Source: Apium graveolens (taxonomy: Eukaryota > Streptophyta > Magnoliopsida > Apiales > Apiaceae). Taken from it: 64,000 nt of DNA. Below, piece by piece: positions 10,706 to 22,200 of this stretch; the stretch's first letter is position 1; each line of letters opens with the position of its first letter. The notes under the pieces are model-generated. The model was given only the letters and a program-made list of their open reading frames with translations, made no database searches and had not been told where the DNA came from. The stretch covers positions 289,094,423 to 289,158,422 of the forward strand of contig NC_133650.1 in assembly GCF_009905375.1 (NCBI RefSeq). The letters are read 5' to 3'. The position numbers and the translations under genes were made by a program.

Positions 10706-10960
10706 CTCCCTTCGTCCCAAATTATTTTTTTCATTTTGAATTTCTGTAATATTTATGATAAACGATTGACTACTAATTTACATCTAACTCATAAGATCAA
10801 ACATAGTCATGAGTGATTTTGTTGGATTCGTATTTATGAGTAGTTTAATAGAATGAAATTTTTATATTTAATACTAATACGATATTAAAGATATTAACAA
10901 TCAAAGTGTGCATTGTCAAACATGTCCTACATAAAGAGGAAACGTTTTTAGAGACGGGGG
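10706..10960 (+). mobile_element. Stowaway-like MITE (255 bp)
   Basis: Begins CTCCCTTCGTCCCAAAT and ends TTTTTAGAGACGGGGG, flanked by TA on both sides. Terminal sequences are the standard Stowaway (Tc1/mariner-derived) type. No coding capacity. Confidence 0.7.
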
Positions 10961-12510
10961 TATCTCTTAATGTATCACGGTACAAGAAAATCGGCGAAAT
11001 TTAACCGAATTTTTTTGATTGAATTTACCTAATTTTGACAGTTTCCGGTCCGTCGAATATGGCTATTTTATCTTTATTTCGAAATTTATCTTAAATTCAT
11101 ATTCTATATACATTATCATATAGGAATAATGTCATTTAGAAAATGCAGTTACTATATTTACTAATAAAATGGAAGGGATAATCTTATCGTTGGTCTACTC
11201 GATTATAATAAAAAATGCTATCCAAAGATGGCTGTAGAGTCCGGACAATTATACAAGATGCAACACAACCAAATCTAATTGTGGTGCATTGAAAACAATA
11301 TATTATAAATTTTCAAAAGAAAACAGAAAGAAAGTGGTTAGTGGTATTTTTTTAAGGCTTATAGTCTATGGTTGACGTATGTTTTAACATGTCTTATCCG
11401 GTAAATTATCATGTACACGATAACAGGGATCCTACATTCAGACTAGAAATCCTATAATTTTGTGAATACTAAATAAATTAAGATAATATGTTTTATTAAG
11501 TGTCTTCCGGAAATGAGGACCCTTTCTTAATAATCTTTTGTTCTGAACTCTCAGTATGCATTTATTTGATAATTGAGATTTCATACTTCATAGTATTGTT
11601 CTGTACATGTGTGCTTGACCTTGACGTCATCGCCAGGAAACCTAAAATTATTTTGTAAAAACACGCTTCGGTAAGTAATTAGTCTGTCGTATGAGATACA
11701 TTTCAAAGTTACTCTAATTGTTTAGTGTTATTATTCAAATAATTTTTGAACGAAAGTTATTTACAGTATAAGTTGTGCCGCATAGAGGTAAAAAAGTAAA
11801 TTGCACATGCCTTCATTAACAAGATTGATGTGTGTAAACTTTTAGTGGTAGTTTTAGCATCTCGGACCGCCATGTAATAGTAGTTTTGCTAGCTAGTATT
11901 CCACTATGTTAAAAAATAAAAGAGGAGTACCCCAAAGAACTGGTTTGGAGACCCCATCTGGTAATTATAGTACCACTTGAGAACTTTATATAAAATGTTT
12001 AATCATGCAAGTACATTACGAAGTTTGTCATTTACCTGTTTCTCTGCTGTAATCCTTTCAATATTTCTCAATTCTCGTCGCCAGCAAATACCACTCCAAT
12101 TCTTTTTTATGTTTGCCCTTGCTTGCTTTACCCCTTCAAACCTCAAAAACACACCCTCCCTCTCTCCATCTATCCCTACTGTTCTTATTCTCTTTAGTCA
12201 CAAGGAGAAAAAATTAAAAATATTAATTTTAATTATACAATCAAATTATCTACAAATATTTGTTCCATGTAAGTCATTATAAACATTTCCTAATTTATAA
12301 GTTACTTATAACATGAGTCAAATTAAACGGGATACATTGACATGTTCTGTTTCATGTCAATGTATTTGGAGTTTTGCAGATAACCTTTACCTAAAAAACA
12401 TTGTTTCAAATTAAAATACCATATAATGGCAAAAGAAATCTTTGAATTAATGGTCATCTATGTTTAGATATAATATGAACTCATGTACAATCCATATAAG
12501 GACCGAAGTT
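10961..12510. other. Intergenic region upstream of the AAA-ATPase gene
   Basis: A/T-rich single-copy-looking sequence. I see no convincing coding region, RNA gene or repeat boundary; short open frames (for example 11977-12282) lack any recognisable protein feature. Confidence 0.5.
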
Positions 12511-12515
12511 TTATC

Positions 12516-12522
12516 TATAAAA
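12516..12522 (+). promoter_or_regulatory. Candidate TATA box of the AAA-ATPase gene
   Basis: TCTATAAAACAAG lies 130 bp upstream of the chosen ATG. It would give a 5' leader of about 100 nt, in keeping with a start at 12652 rather than the upstream in-frame ATG at 12460, which precedes this box. Confidence 0.5.
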
Positions 12523-12651
12523 CAAGCAAACAACCCATATATCATAATCCCCAAACATTTTCAATCTTATTTATACCCTATTTCAAAACCCCACCAAATA
12601 CCTAAACACTTTCCATTCTCCATTTCTCTATACCAAAACACTTACATAGAA

Positions 12652-14157
12652 ATGAAAGAGTTTTGGACATCTTTAGCATCTCTCATGGGCGTTTGGGCTT
12701 TTTGTCAAAGCATTTTACACACTGTTTTCCCACCAGAACTCCGTTTCGCCTCCATCAAAATATTTCAACGTATTTTCCACTGGGCTTCATCGTACTGCTA
12801 CTACGACATAACAGAGATTGATGGTGTCAACACTAATGAACTCTACAATGCTGTCCAACTCTACCTATCCACCTCAGCATCAATCACTGGTAACCGTTTG
12901 AGTCTCACTCGCGGCCTTAACTCCTCGGCAATCACTTTCGGACTGTCGAATAATGATCGTTTGATCGATACATATAACGGCATTGAAGTTATATGGGAAC
13001 ATATTGTCACTCAAAGACAATCACAAACGTTCTCGTGGCGCCCACTCCCGGAGGAGAAGCGTGGGTTTACACTTCGGATACACAAGAAAAACAAGAAAAT
13101 TATATTAGATTCGTATCTTAGTTTCATTATGGAAAGAGCTAACGAAATAAGAAGGTTAAATCAGGATAGATTGTTGTACACCAATTCCCGAGGAGGATCT
13201 TTGGATGCGCGTGGACATCCATGGGAATCTGTGCCGTTTAAACATCCTAGTACATTTGATACACTTGCAATGGATCCTTCTAGAAAGTACCAAATCATGT
13301 CAGATCTTAAAGATTTTGCTGATGGTGAGGCTTTTTATCGGAGGACTGGTCGTGCATGGAAGCGTGGATATTTGCTGTACGGTCCTCCTGGTACAGGTAA
13401 ATCTAGTATGATTGCTGCGATGGCAAATCATCTAGGTTATGATATCTATGATTTGGAGTTGACTGAAGTGCACACAAATTCCGAGTTGAGGAAGTTGTTG
13501 ATGAAGACCAGTTCGAAGTCTATTATTGTCATTGAAGATATCGATTGTTCGATAAATTTGACGAACAGGAACAAGAGTAATAGTAATGTTGTTGCTGGAA
13601 GGGGATTGGACGGAACCCTGCCAGCGGAAATGAGAGGAGAAGAGGGTGGTAATACGATTACTTTATCGGGATTGTTAAATTTTACAGATGGATTATGGTC
13701 GTGTTGTGGGAGTGAGAGGATATTTGTGTTTACTACTAATCATGTAGAGAAACTTGATCCGGCATTGTTGAGAAGTGGAAGAATGGATATGCATATATTT
13801 ATGAATTATTGTTCATTTAATTCATTAAAAATACTTTTTAAAAACTACTTGGAGTATGAAGAAGGTGACATCGATGGAGATTTGATGAATCAATTGAGGG
13901 ACATCATCGATAAAGCCGAAATGTCACCAGCTGATATTAGTGAGCTTCTGATCAAGAATAGGAGAGACAGGGAAAAAGCTGTTTGGGAAGTATTAGAGGC
14001 ATTGAGAATGAAGGCTGACAAGAAGGAGAAAGGAAATGTAAACGAAGAGGAGCAAGAGAAGAGGGCACTGGAGAGTAGTCTAAATGGTGGTGGTGGTGGT
14101 GGTTATGATCAATTTTTTAAAAGCTCTGAAGAACTTAGTAATTTGAAGATAATTTGA
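12652..14157 (+). CDS. AAA-ATPase of the plant BCS1-like/ASD family (At5g57480-like)
   Basis: Intact single-exon gene of 501 codons. The start at 12652 gives MKEFWTSLASLMGVWAF, the family-typical N-terminus with one membrane-anchor helix (about residues 5-27). The preceding 64 codons in frame are leader. An AAA-associated N-terminal domain (about 28-130) is followed by the ATPase domain: Walker A GPPGTGKS at 244-251, Walker B SIIVIEDIDC at 290-299, sensor/arginine-finger region TTNHVEKLDPALLRSGRMD at 361-379. The C-terminal tail has a short poly-Gly run. Relatives are membrane-anchored P-loop ATPases of mitochondria or ER, several induced by stress; substrates are mostly unknown. It is the only intact host gene in the window. 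Confidence 0.95.
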   Translation: MKEFWTSLASLMGVWAFCQSILHTVFPPELRFASIKIFQRIFHWASSYCYYDITEIDGVNTNELYNAVQLYLSTSASITGNRLSLTRGLNSSAITFGLSNNDRLIDTYNGIEVIWEHIVTQRQSQTFSWRPLPEEKRGFTLRIHKKNKKIILDSYLSFIMERANEIRRLNQDRLLYTNSRGGSLDARGHPWESVPFKHPSTFDTLAMDPSRKYQIMSDLKDFADGEAFYRRTGRAWKRGYLLYGPPGTGKSSMIAAMANHLGYDIYDLELTEVHTNSELRKLLMKTSSKSIIVIEDIDCSINLTNRNKSNSNVVAGRGLDGTLPAEMRGEEGGNTITLSGLLNFTDGLWSCCGSERIFVFTTNHVEKLDPALLRSGRMDMHIFMNYCSFNSLKILFKNYLEYEEGDIDGDLMNQLRDIIDKAEMSPADISELLIKNRRDREKAVWEVLEALRMKADKKEKGNVNEEEQEKRALESSLNGGGGGGYDQFFKSSEELSNLKII

Positions 14158-14362
14158 TACATTGTAATTGTTTACTTGTTTTATGTTAATTCTTGAAAGT
14201 ATTGATGTTTTAATTATGAGGCAATGCGGTGGGGGACAGAGAGTTTGAGATGTGGAGATTTGTAAGGAAAAGCCATCATATTTTTACAAAATTTTCTAAC
14301 TACAAATCAGGCTATCAAAATTTAGTACTAGGCACCAACTACATAGCACTTGCACTAAATTA
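14158..14362. other. 3' flank of the AAA-ATPase gene
   Basis: A/T-rich with no open frame. It presumably holds the 3' UTR; no canonical AATAAA signal is evident. Confidence 0.4.
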
Positions 14363-14597
14363 CTCCCTCTCCCATTGAATTCTTTACATTATTTTTTGAC
14401 ACGCTTTTCAATGTTCAAATATCATATAGTTGCATAATATTTTTTTGAAATTTTTTTTTCCTGAATAAAAATTTAAACGTTAAACTTTTATTCAGAAAAA
14501 ATAAAATTTTAAAAAAATATTATATAACTATACGATATTTGAACATTGAAATACGTGCAAAAAGCAAACGTAGATATATCAAGTGAGACGGAGGGAG
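14363..14597 (+). mobile_element. Stowaway-like foldback MITE (235 bp)
   Basis: Starts CTCCCTCTCCCATTGAATTC after TA and ends GTGAGACGGAGGGAG. The two halves are long inverted repeats: TTTTCAATGTTCAAATATC on the left pairs with GATATTTGAACATTGAAAT on the right, and the centre around 14455-14510 pairs as well. The whole unit can fold as one hairpin. Confidence 0.75.
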
Positions 14598-14600
14598 TCA

Positions 14601-14638
14601 CAGTGCACAGTGCACAGTGCACACTGCACACTGCACAG
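14601..14638. repeat. Short GTGCACA tandem/inverted run
   Basis: Repeated CAGTGCA then CACTGCA words directly beside the MITE; probably simple-sequence expansion. Confidence 0.6.
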
Positions 14639-15616
14639 AAACCATATAGTATGGGGTTAGTGCAGTATGATTATGATAATGCATGTGGGGTTTGTTTGAC
14701 TTAATGAGTTTGGTTCATTTCTAAATAAGAATTGAAAGACAATTGTAGATGATTATGATGATTGTTGTCCAAACACTGATAATTCACACACAGAATTGGA
14801 TTTCAGAGCAGAGCAGGAAGTGACGTGCACCGACGGAATGTTCAATAATTGTGGCATAACATTTGTTTTAATGTAAAGTTGGTACTTTTATAAAAAGAAA
14901 AGTGTCAACCTTTTTGAGACGGAGGGAGTAACTGGGTACTGGTTGATACATTATCGGTGATCCCCTTGATTGACCTCTGCGGCATGCCAAGGGACATTAC
15001 AATAAGAGACATAGTCACAACGGGTAAATCAGACCATCCTAGCGTGAGCCTGAGGATTCCAACCTAAGCACTTACTAATTGAAAATAAAAATATAAAAAT
15101 AGAGGCAGGCTTAATGCACATGGGAACTGAATATAATTTAGATAATAAAAGCACTTGAATGATGAGTAGAAACCAACCCAACGCTGTAGAAGTGGATAAT
15201 CTAAGGAGGGCTGGGATTATAATACATATATTCATAAAGATAAAGCGGAGATTCTGCGATTTTTATGTTTGTAAATGGAGATCTTGAGAGGGAAAAGTTG
15301 TAAGATAGTCTTCTCCATCTTCATGAGAATGAGAAATTAAGTATGCATCATATTGTTTCACTTGTTTGTGTTTTGTTGATGATCATGAATCATGATGGTG
15401 ATGGTGAGGTGGAAAGGCCAATTGTGCTCTCAGCTCTTGATATTGTTTTATTCATTTGTTTATACTAGCAAAATAAGTTGGACATGGATGTAGATATGTC
15501 TACGCGGCCATGACACCAAAAACGTGCGTTTGAGAAAAATTAAAATAAATAATTTATTACTTAAATCAAATAAATGACTGATAAGTGATAAGTTAATAAA
15601 TACTTATAAATTATAT
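14639..15616. other. Intergenic, with one Stowaway-like terminus at 14910-14928
   Basis: A single Stowaway-type end (TTTTTGAGACGGAGGGAGTA) ends at 14928 without a recognisable partner. Nothing else is supported; the minus-strand open frame 15029-15235 has no protein-like features. Confidence 0.45.
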
Positions 15617-15935
15617 AAGTGTTTGGATAATTTAACTTATAAGTCAGAATTTTTTTTATTTAAATGAACTAAAATAAATAATTTTAAATATAATTCTTAA
15701 TTTATATAATTTAAGTTTGATTAACATTTTAAAAGTATATTTTTAAAGTAAAATTGATAAAAAAAATGAAAAATAAAAAATAAGTTGAAAAAAAGTACGT
15801 CGTTACTAATATTCAACTTAACAGCTTATAAGTTTTAAATTCAACTTATAAGTTGGGTTGACAAAAACTCGTCAATAAGCTGTTACGGGCTTATAAAACA
15901 GTAAATTGACTTATCGGAATTGGCAAACAGTCCCA
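15617..15935. mobile_element. Possible hAT-like nonautonomous element
   Basis: The left end GTGTTTGGATAATTTAACTT and the reverse complement of the right end (CTGTTTGCCAATTCCGATAA) share an imperfect terminal inverted repeat. The interior has repeated ACTTATAAGTT palindromes. This is typical of small hAT-type elements in plants, but no clean 8-bp target duplication was found. Confidence 0.35.
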
Positions 15936-17039
15936 TTGTCTTTGTAAGTAATAATTATGTCTCATGTACGTCGTAAAGGGAAGAAAAACCTGTGATGAAT
16001 GTTTTGGGCCCAAGTGAGAGTGTGTTTTGATTATTTAGCTTTTTAAAATATTAATGAAACATTTTAATTACTGATTGTAGAGCGGTTAAGATGATATTTA
16101 AGTTCAACTATATCAGAAGATTGGCTAAATTATCAACCGATTTCTAATTAATTATCATTATTAACAATGTAAGTAGATATAGACAAATATGATGTATGCA
16201 TTGATTTTGGTTAGAATTGGAATATTATTGTGGCTTAGTGAGGTGATTAACACATTTTTACCAGCTTTAATTTGGATGAATTGTGTCATCTCTTTCTTTT
16301 TTAAACACACGTCATGATTATGATTATAAGTTAAATTATCTTTTTATCTTAAATTACCTTTTTGCCTTATTATCACGGACCGTGGATATTGTTTACGGTG
16401 AGGAGTTGATATTAATATGTGGGATCTATTTTCATTTAGTAAATAGGAAGGTGCCAACCGCAGACAATGTCCGCAGTCCGTATCTCCAGACCGATTGTCC
16501 GCAGTCCGTATCTCCAGAACGCTGACAATATCCGCGGTCCTTATAAGTACTATTTTAATCACAGTCATTAGATAGTTGATCTAATAGACAAAAAAATCGT
16601 TTGTTATATAAGTCGTTCCTGATAAACCGTTGTTAGGGATCCTCCCGTATAAGTTATACTATATGTAACTATTTAGAATCGAATTGTCGTGAATTTTTTT
16701 GTCAAGCAGATCACATCATGCTGCAATTTGTGAACTATAGCTCATAGTTAATAGTTAATTTATAAAAAAAAATCATAGGTTGAACTCGCTGGGCACACAC
16801 TTAACAATTAACATTGACTAGTTATCATGTTACGCGCATATCAGAAGTGGTTTGCTAAGTCACCTATTTTAACTTTGAAGTTGATTTTGTTAAATTGCAC
16901 CAACACTACTAAGATGGCACCAAGCATAGGAGACTGAAGATTATGCAAAGATTAGTCCGGAGGTCTTATGTATGCAAACATACTAAAGGAAAGGGAACTG
17001 ATGCTTTGATGTTAAGTGGTGTTGGGTTAGCGAATGGTT
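15936..17039. other. Intergenic region
   Basis: A/T-rich; nothing coding is supported. It includes a 28-bp direct repeat at 16468-16523. Confidence 0.45.
16468..16523. repeat. 28-bp direct tandem repeat (two copies)
   Basis: Two adjacent units beginning TGTCCGCAGTCCGTATCTCC, almost identical, followed by a weaker CCGCGGTCC echo. Confidence 0.8.
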
Positions 17040-17246
17040 ATTATGCACGTGGTAGAGATATATTCGATAGGGTATAAGTAACCTGACTCAGGTACCAATC
17101 TGGATCTAAAGGGTAATAGGCTCAATTGATGGATTAAGACCCCCTTACCTAATGCAATCAAGTGGAGAGACCCAGACTCAGGGCCGACCTAGTACCTGGA
17201 TCATCTCCTAGCCATGATTACCCATGACCTGGATCACCTGCCAATC

Positions 17247-17339
17247 CGGATCCAGAACCACCTAGATAGATCCAACTCGGATCCAGGACCACCCTGATAG
17301 ATCCAACCCGGATCCAGGATCACCCAGATAGGGTAGACC
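17247..17339. repeat. 31-bp tandem repeat within the F LTR
   Basis: Three units beginning CGGATCCAG at 17247, 17278 and 17309 and containing GATAGATCCAAC, slightly diverged. Confidence 0.75.
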
Positions 17340-17568
17340 CGAGGGGGGTCACAACGAGCACAGGCACATCCCACAACCCGCCAAGGAAGGGTACGTGGGC
17401 ACGTGACGATGACAGCTATCAACAACTAACATATCAGACAAGCACGATGCGTGTCGGAGTACTGTTAGGACACCCTGAAGGTGGTCCTCGCCTGGACACG
17501 TGTATGCAATCCACCCAAGTCAGACGTCCTCCGCCTCCAGCAACCGACGGCCCTGATCTAGAGGTACC

Positions 17569-17627
17569 AACCCCTAAACCCTACCTTTGGGCTATATATA
17601 CCCCAAAAAATGAAGGGTTTAGGGGTT
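17569..17627. promoter_or_regulatory. F core promoter inside a perfect telobox inverted repeat
   Basis: The 14-bp AACCCCTAAACCCT (17569-17582) is the exact reverse complement of AGGGTTTAGGGGTT (17614-17627). Between them an inner TTTGGG...CCCAAA stem encloses TATATATA (17593-17600). Both arms contain the plant telobox AAACCCT. The structure could extrude as a cruciform presenting the TATA box. Confidence 0.7.
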
Positions 17628-17868
17628 AGACACATTTTATTACACACACTCTCATATATACAGCTTATACACACACAGCCACCCTTGTCCTCTCTATCTT
17701 CATCTTCTTCCCCAACCAAACTCTTATTCTTACACCGGAGGCGACGCGAGGCAAAACCCCCCTCCGGTGTTGTTTTGCAGATACCTAACATCAGCTACAC
17801 CCCGCTCTCAGGAGGAAGGTCCAGACACGGCGTCAGAAGAAGCCGACCCGCTCACCGGAGTTATCATT

Positions 17869-17885
17869 TGGCGCTAGAAGGAGGG
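17869..17885 (+). promoter_or_regulatory. F primer-binding site
   Basis: TGGCGCTAGAAGGAGGG starts two bases after the LTR end. TGGCGC-type primer sites are typical of Tat/Athila-branch elements; the exact tRNA is not assigned here. Confidence 0.55.
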
Positions 17886-18307
17886 CTCTCCATCCTTGGG
17901 TCTCGGTGCCCCTGGATTCACCTTCATCAACAAACTATTAAAAGAGTCCACGTCTTAAACCTGTAAGAACACAAGCAACCATACCCTCTCTTGAATATGA
18001 ATGTTATTCATTTAAGCCACGTTTGTGTGAACTCATTACGCTAGGCCACGTTTGTGTGAGCCCGTTCTCGTTTGTTAGTTTTGATTGTTTGGGGTTTTGT
18101 AGTTTTGATAGTTTTAAAAACCCAGATCTGCTTTAGTTTGAATATTATATTTGTGCTCTAGAGCCTATTGTTCTTGTTCAGTAATATTATTAGCAAAACC
18201 CAGAAAGTTTGTTTGGTGTTGTTCTGGAAAATTTTTGCTATCTTCAGAAAAAGCAACCTTAGATCTACATTTTTAGCCTCAAAACTTGGTCAGTTGATTG
18301 TACACTT

Positions 18308-19028
18308 ATGGTAATTGCAAGATCAGGAAAGAGTACGGTTGGTAGGCCCTCTGCCAGTACCCAGGGCCAGGATCAGGACCACTCTCAAGCTCAAAAACCT
18401 GGGGGAGACCGAGAGACCCTCCAGGAGCAACCATTGACACAGCATACCCCGTTCCTGGAAAGGATAGTAACACCCCGGGATGTCAGGAACGTCATCGAGC
18501 TCAATCAGTATAAGTATACTAATATTCCAATGGCAGAGGAGCATATAGCCAACTTAACAAGTCATGAACTGGCTGAAGCAATCAGGCTCTACAGAGATTA
18601 ACAAGCCCGGGCTCAGATAGAATATGAGCAAGAGGATGATCAGGAAGAGTCCAGGGATTATCAGCAATCTAGGAGATCTGTCTTCGACCGAATCGGAGCT
18701 AAGGTGAAAAAGAATAAAAAAGATCCTAGTAAGAAAGAGAGACAGAAGCAACCAGAAAGAAGAAGTTGGAAGAAATGAGGGAACAAATAAGAAGATAAGA
18801 AGAGGCAAAGCTTGAGCTAAAGATTCATAAAAGAATGTAGCTGGAAGAGGAGAGGCTCCTAGCTAAGACAAAGGGAAAAAGGGCACGAGGGACCCCACCC
18901 CCGAGGTCATTTCTGATGACGATGAGGAGGGCCAGAAGGATCTGAAAGATATGATTTATGAGCTCCAACGAAAAATGGAAAAAGATTCCGGATTGGAGGT
19001 TGGGGAAACCTTGACACCCTTCAGTCAC
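18308..19028 (+). pseudogene. F gag fragment, broken
   Basis: It starts MVIARSGKSTVGRPSAST at 18308, about 440 bp after the primer site. An open block runs to a stop at 18599-18601, and the same frame continues to about 18777 (SVFDRIGAKVKKNKKD). A shifted stretch at 18940-19028 ends LTPFSHS. Motifs of the type FDRIG, DLKDMIYELQRKMEKD and LTPFS are usual in Tat-lineage Gag N-termini. At 19030 the sequence is cut by a copia LTR. Gag would form the cytoplasmic particle; this copy cannot. Confidence 0.6.
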
Positions 19029-19030
19029 TC

Positions 19031-19243
19031 TGTTAGATATATTTGTGATGTCATGTCTAATCTGATTTGTTTAGTTTCAGAATTTAATATCAGAACTTAT
19101 CAGGACTTACTGGAAATCAAGATTTACTGAAGACAGGAAGATATCAGAACTTAAGGTATCAGAACTTAAGGAAGGATATGCTTCAGAAGTAAAGTGCAGC
19201 TGATTTCTAGGAGAGGATCTGGACTAAACAAAGGAAGATATGT
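19031..19243 (+). mobile_element. E: copia LTR fragment (left part)
   Basis: It starts TGTTAGATATATTTGTGATG directly against the F gag. It carries a short repeated word, ATCAGAACTTA, three times (about 19089, 19143 and 19160). It stops at the terminus of element D. A likely continuation resumes at 28555 beyond D, so D appears to have inserted into this LTR. Confidence 0.5.
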
Positions 19244-22200
19244 TGTGGCGCCCCATAACCTGGGGTCAGGAGTCTCGGAAGCCACGCCATCTAAACTCAC
19301 ACAACTCACACTATAATATATAAATACTCACACTTCACGACCCCACACTTATCACACACACACTTACAGGTTATTGTCTTGGAAACGAACCATCATAACT
19401 AGAGTAATTGTTAACCATCAAATGATATTTATTACAATCCAAAAGTAATTAATCTTACCGGAGAGTGACCTTTAGGTAAGGCTAGTCCGCCGACCAAATA
19501 TACGTTTCTTGTTCCTTATCTACATAAATCATACTTATAAATAAGCCGAACTATAAACAACTGAAAACTAATCCAGCTTATTTTGACTACCTGTGGTACA
19601 GCACCAAACAATCTACGGAACAACTAGCCATTTCCTACCCGTTTCCTGACTGTGGTTCTCATGGCAGGTATCTTGATTCACTGTTGTGTTGTGTCAATTT
19701 AAGAAAATAAGTGTGAGCTATAATGCTCAGCATAATAATGTACAGTATGGAAATGACTGTATGATAACATCATATATTATATATATGTTTATTCGAAAAC
19801 AGTTTTCCTTGGTGTCACAAACCTTCTTACGAAGACAATTCTTTAAGGGGGTTTTAATAACCTGCGAATACCTTAATAGTAATCCCAGCACCTAGGCTTG
19901 GGTTACGGTATTGCATTTCAATTCCAATTGGAAGAGTTTGGATATTCACCGGAGCCACCGCATACGATCAGTCGTACTACGGAAATAGTAACCGTTTCTA
20001 CTAGTAGAAGGATGAAACCGTCATCCCTCGGGTATCACCCTTTCCACATTCGGGCTACGTGTCCCATTTTCGGTTATACACATACTTCACAAGTTCCTGA
20101 GTACACTGAGTACCTTCGCCTGCGGTACCTTTGGTAGCCCATCTAGCACACATAGTACCAGAGTCTACCCCTCCCTTGTCCTTTAAAAGAATTCTATCAA
20201 TCTCGAGAACTCGAACCACATCGAAGTTCCTCAAGCGTTTTGCTTGTTGATAGAAATAGCTTATCTTTTTAAGATATAAGTGTATATATATGCATATACG
20301 TACTTCCGAGAATTTCGGAGGAAGTACTAAGGATGTGAGTTGACCGTTGTCAACATATAATTATTAAGGGGGGAAAAGTTTCTTCTCGAAACTATATTCA
20401 ATATATTAATAAGTCGGGATAATATTCACCGACGATCTGAAATTATTCGAATGATATTATGTAATCAGAAGTATATTTTAAATTAGGATCTATGATTTTT
20501 AAATCAATAATAAACCATTTTAAGAATAATAATTCATTAAATAACAGTCAATAAATAATTAAACCTCGAATGAGTTTACTCTCTAGAAGGTTTATTTAAA
20601 ATAATATTCCTCAACTAGTTTGTGTCTACGTAATTAATAATCTATAATGATTAATCAGGTTTGAAATAAATAAACGTTGGAGTATACTACTCCCATAATA
20701 AAGGAATAAGTATATAGTATTTATTATCCGAACAATAAAATATAGTTGAGGGAATATGATCGTTGGAAAATCATTTTAATAAAAGTTCGAGGTGTTTTAA
20801 TGTTTCGTAAGTGGACGATGAGTCCCTTTAAAACATACTACTATGGACTTATAACCATCCTATAATATCTCCGGAATGATTCCCGGGTTTTGTCTTAAAT
20901 CCCGACCGATTCTCGGTCTTATATAATACGTCACGCTTAAAGCGAAATAACATTTCACGCTATATACTTATCATACAACATCGCTACATTATGCGAAATT
21001 CAACAACTACGTATCATGGCAAACATGGTATTTATGCGATGATAGTAAAACAATCTTTTCACAATACAACAGTAAAAATGGAGTTGGGCTTGTAAACTTG
21101 CCTGGGTATCTCGAGGTGGAGGATGCTCTAGGTTCCGCTCGAAAATCTATAACCATAAACACATTTCATTTCATTAGGTTCCGTTCTAATTTACGGTAAC
21201 TCGCACTCATGCGCTACTCATTATGCACCCTCTCAACTCATACCACCCTTAACATTTCTTTTAAGTCATAATCACATTATGGTTACTTCATTTTCCTAAG
21301 TATATTGGGTTCATTCTCATTATCGTTGTCGGCTCCGCTTATGGATTCTCTTGGCTTCTACTCGCGCGGTCTCGGCTCCGACATTCTTATAAAATTGAGA
21401 AATCATTATTTTCACTTGAAATTTTTATGGCAGTTAGGAAACTCAATATTTTGATCCGTAAATCAGAATCAAGCGATTCAAGCGCCTAAACGATCCTTAT
21501 AACATTTTCCATCCTAAAAAAGGTTATTTTTCAAGAATCTACAGTTTACAACTTTGGGACATTCTGCAGAAACTTAAAATTAAGGTTTGTTGGTTTTAAC
21601 AAAGTTACGTTTACGATCGGGGTTTCGTTTACGCCCTAACTATCAACACAACCACCAAAAATCATCATATCATCATCAACACAAAAACTCCTCTCAAAAA
21701 CATCATGTTCTTGAGGCAACAACAACCAATCTAAAATCTACTTAACTTAATCATCAAGATTTCATCAATACTACTTAGTAAGCTAGGTTTACTACCACAT
21801 ACTAAATGGATCTTAAAAATGAACATTAAATAAAGTTGAGCCAAAGATATTTACCTTTCTTGAAAGCTTGAGATGTGTTCTTAAGGATGATGGAGGCTTG
21901 GAAGTGCTTGGTATGATTTTTAGAACCTAAAACCATCATTGAAATTAAGAAACCAAAGAGAGGTTACTATTCATACTATTCACTAGTGAGTTTCTTGAAT
22001 TTATTCCACCCATCAAACCTTGATAAAAAGAGATTAAAGAATTTTCTTACCTTAGTTTAGTTACTAGGAGGCTTGGGAATTAATTGGGTGATTTTACAAT
22101 AGCTTGAACTTGGAGTTTTGAATTCCTATTCTTCCTTTTTCTTCCTTGGGGCCGAATGGAACAAATGGAGATGGGGGGGGGTATTTATACTACTTGGTTG

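Larger units (their letters stand above)
17040..17866 (+). repeat. F: 5' LTR of a Tat-like Ty3/gypsy element
   Basis: The right end (...GGAGTTATCA at 17866) is fixed by the primer site that follows. A TATA box lies at 17593-17600 and a C/T-rich leader follows. The left end is uncertain (about 17000-17060) because no second LTR of this family is in the window. It is G/C-richer than its surroundings and includes a 31-bp tandem repeat (17247-17339). Confidence 0.55.

Noticed and set aside
10559..10816. 85-codon frame at 10559-10816
   Set aside because: It spans the end of one MITE and the start of another, so it cannot be a conserved gene.
12460..12651. Upstream in-frame ATG that would add 64 residues to the AAA-ATPase
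   Set aside because: It lies before the likely TATA box, encodes no family-like sequence, and the ATG at 12652 gives the N-terminus typical of the family.
17569..17627. Interstitial telomere repeat
   Set aside because: Only single telobox words arranged as an inverted repeat around a TATA box; no tandem TTTAGGG run.
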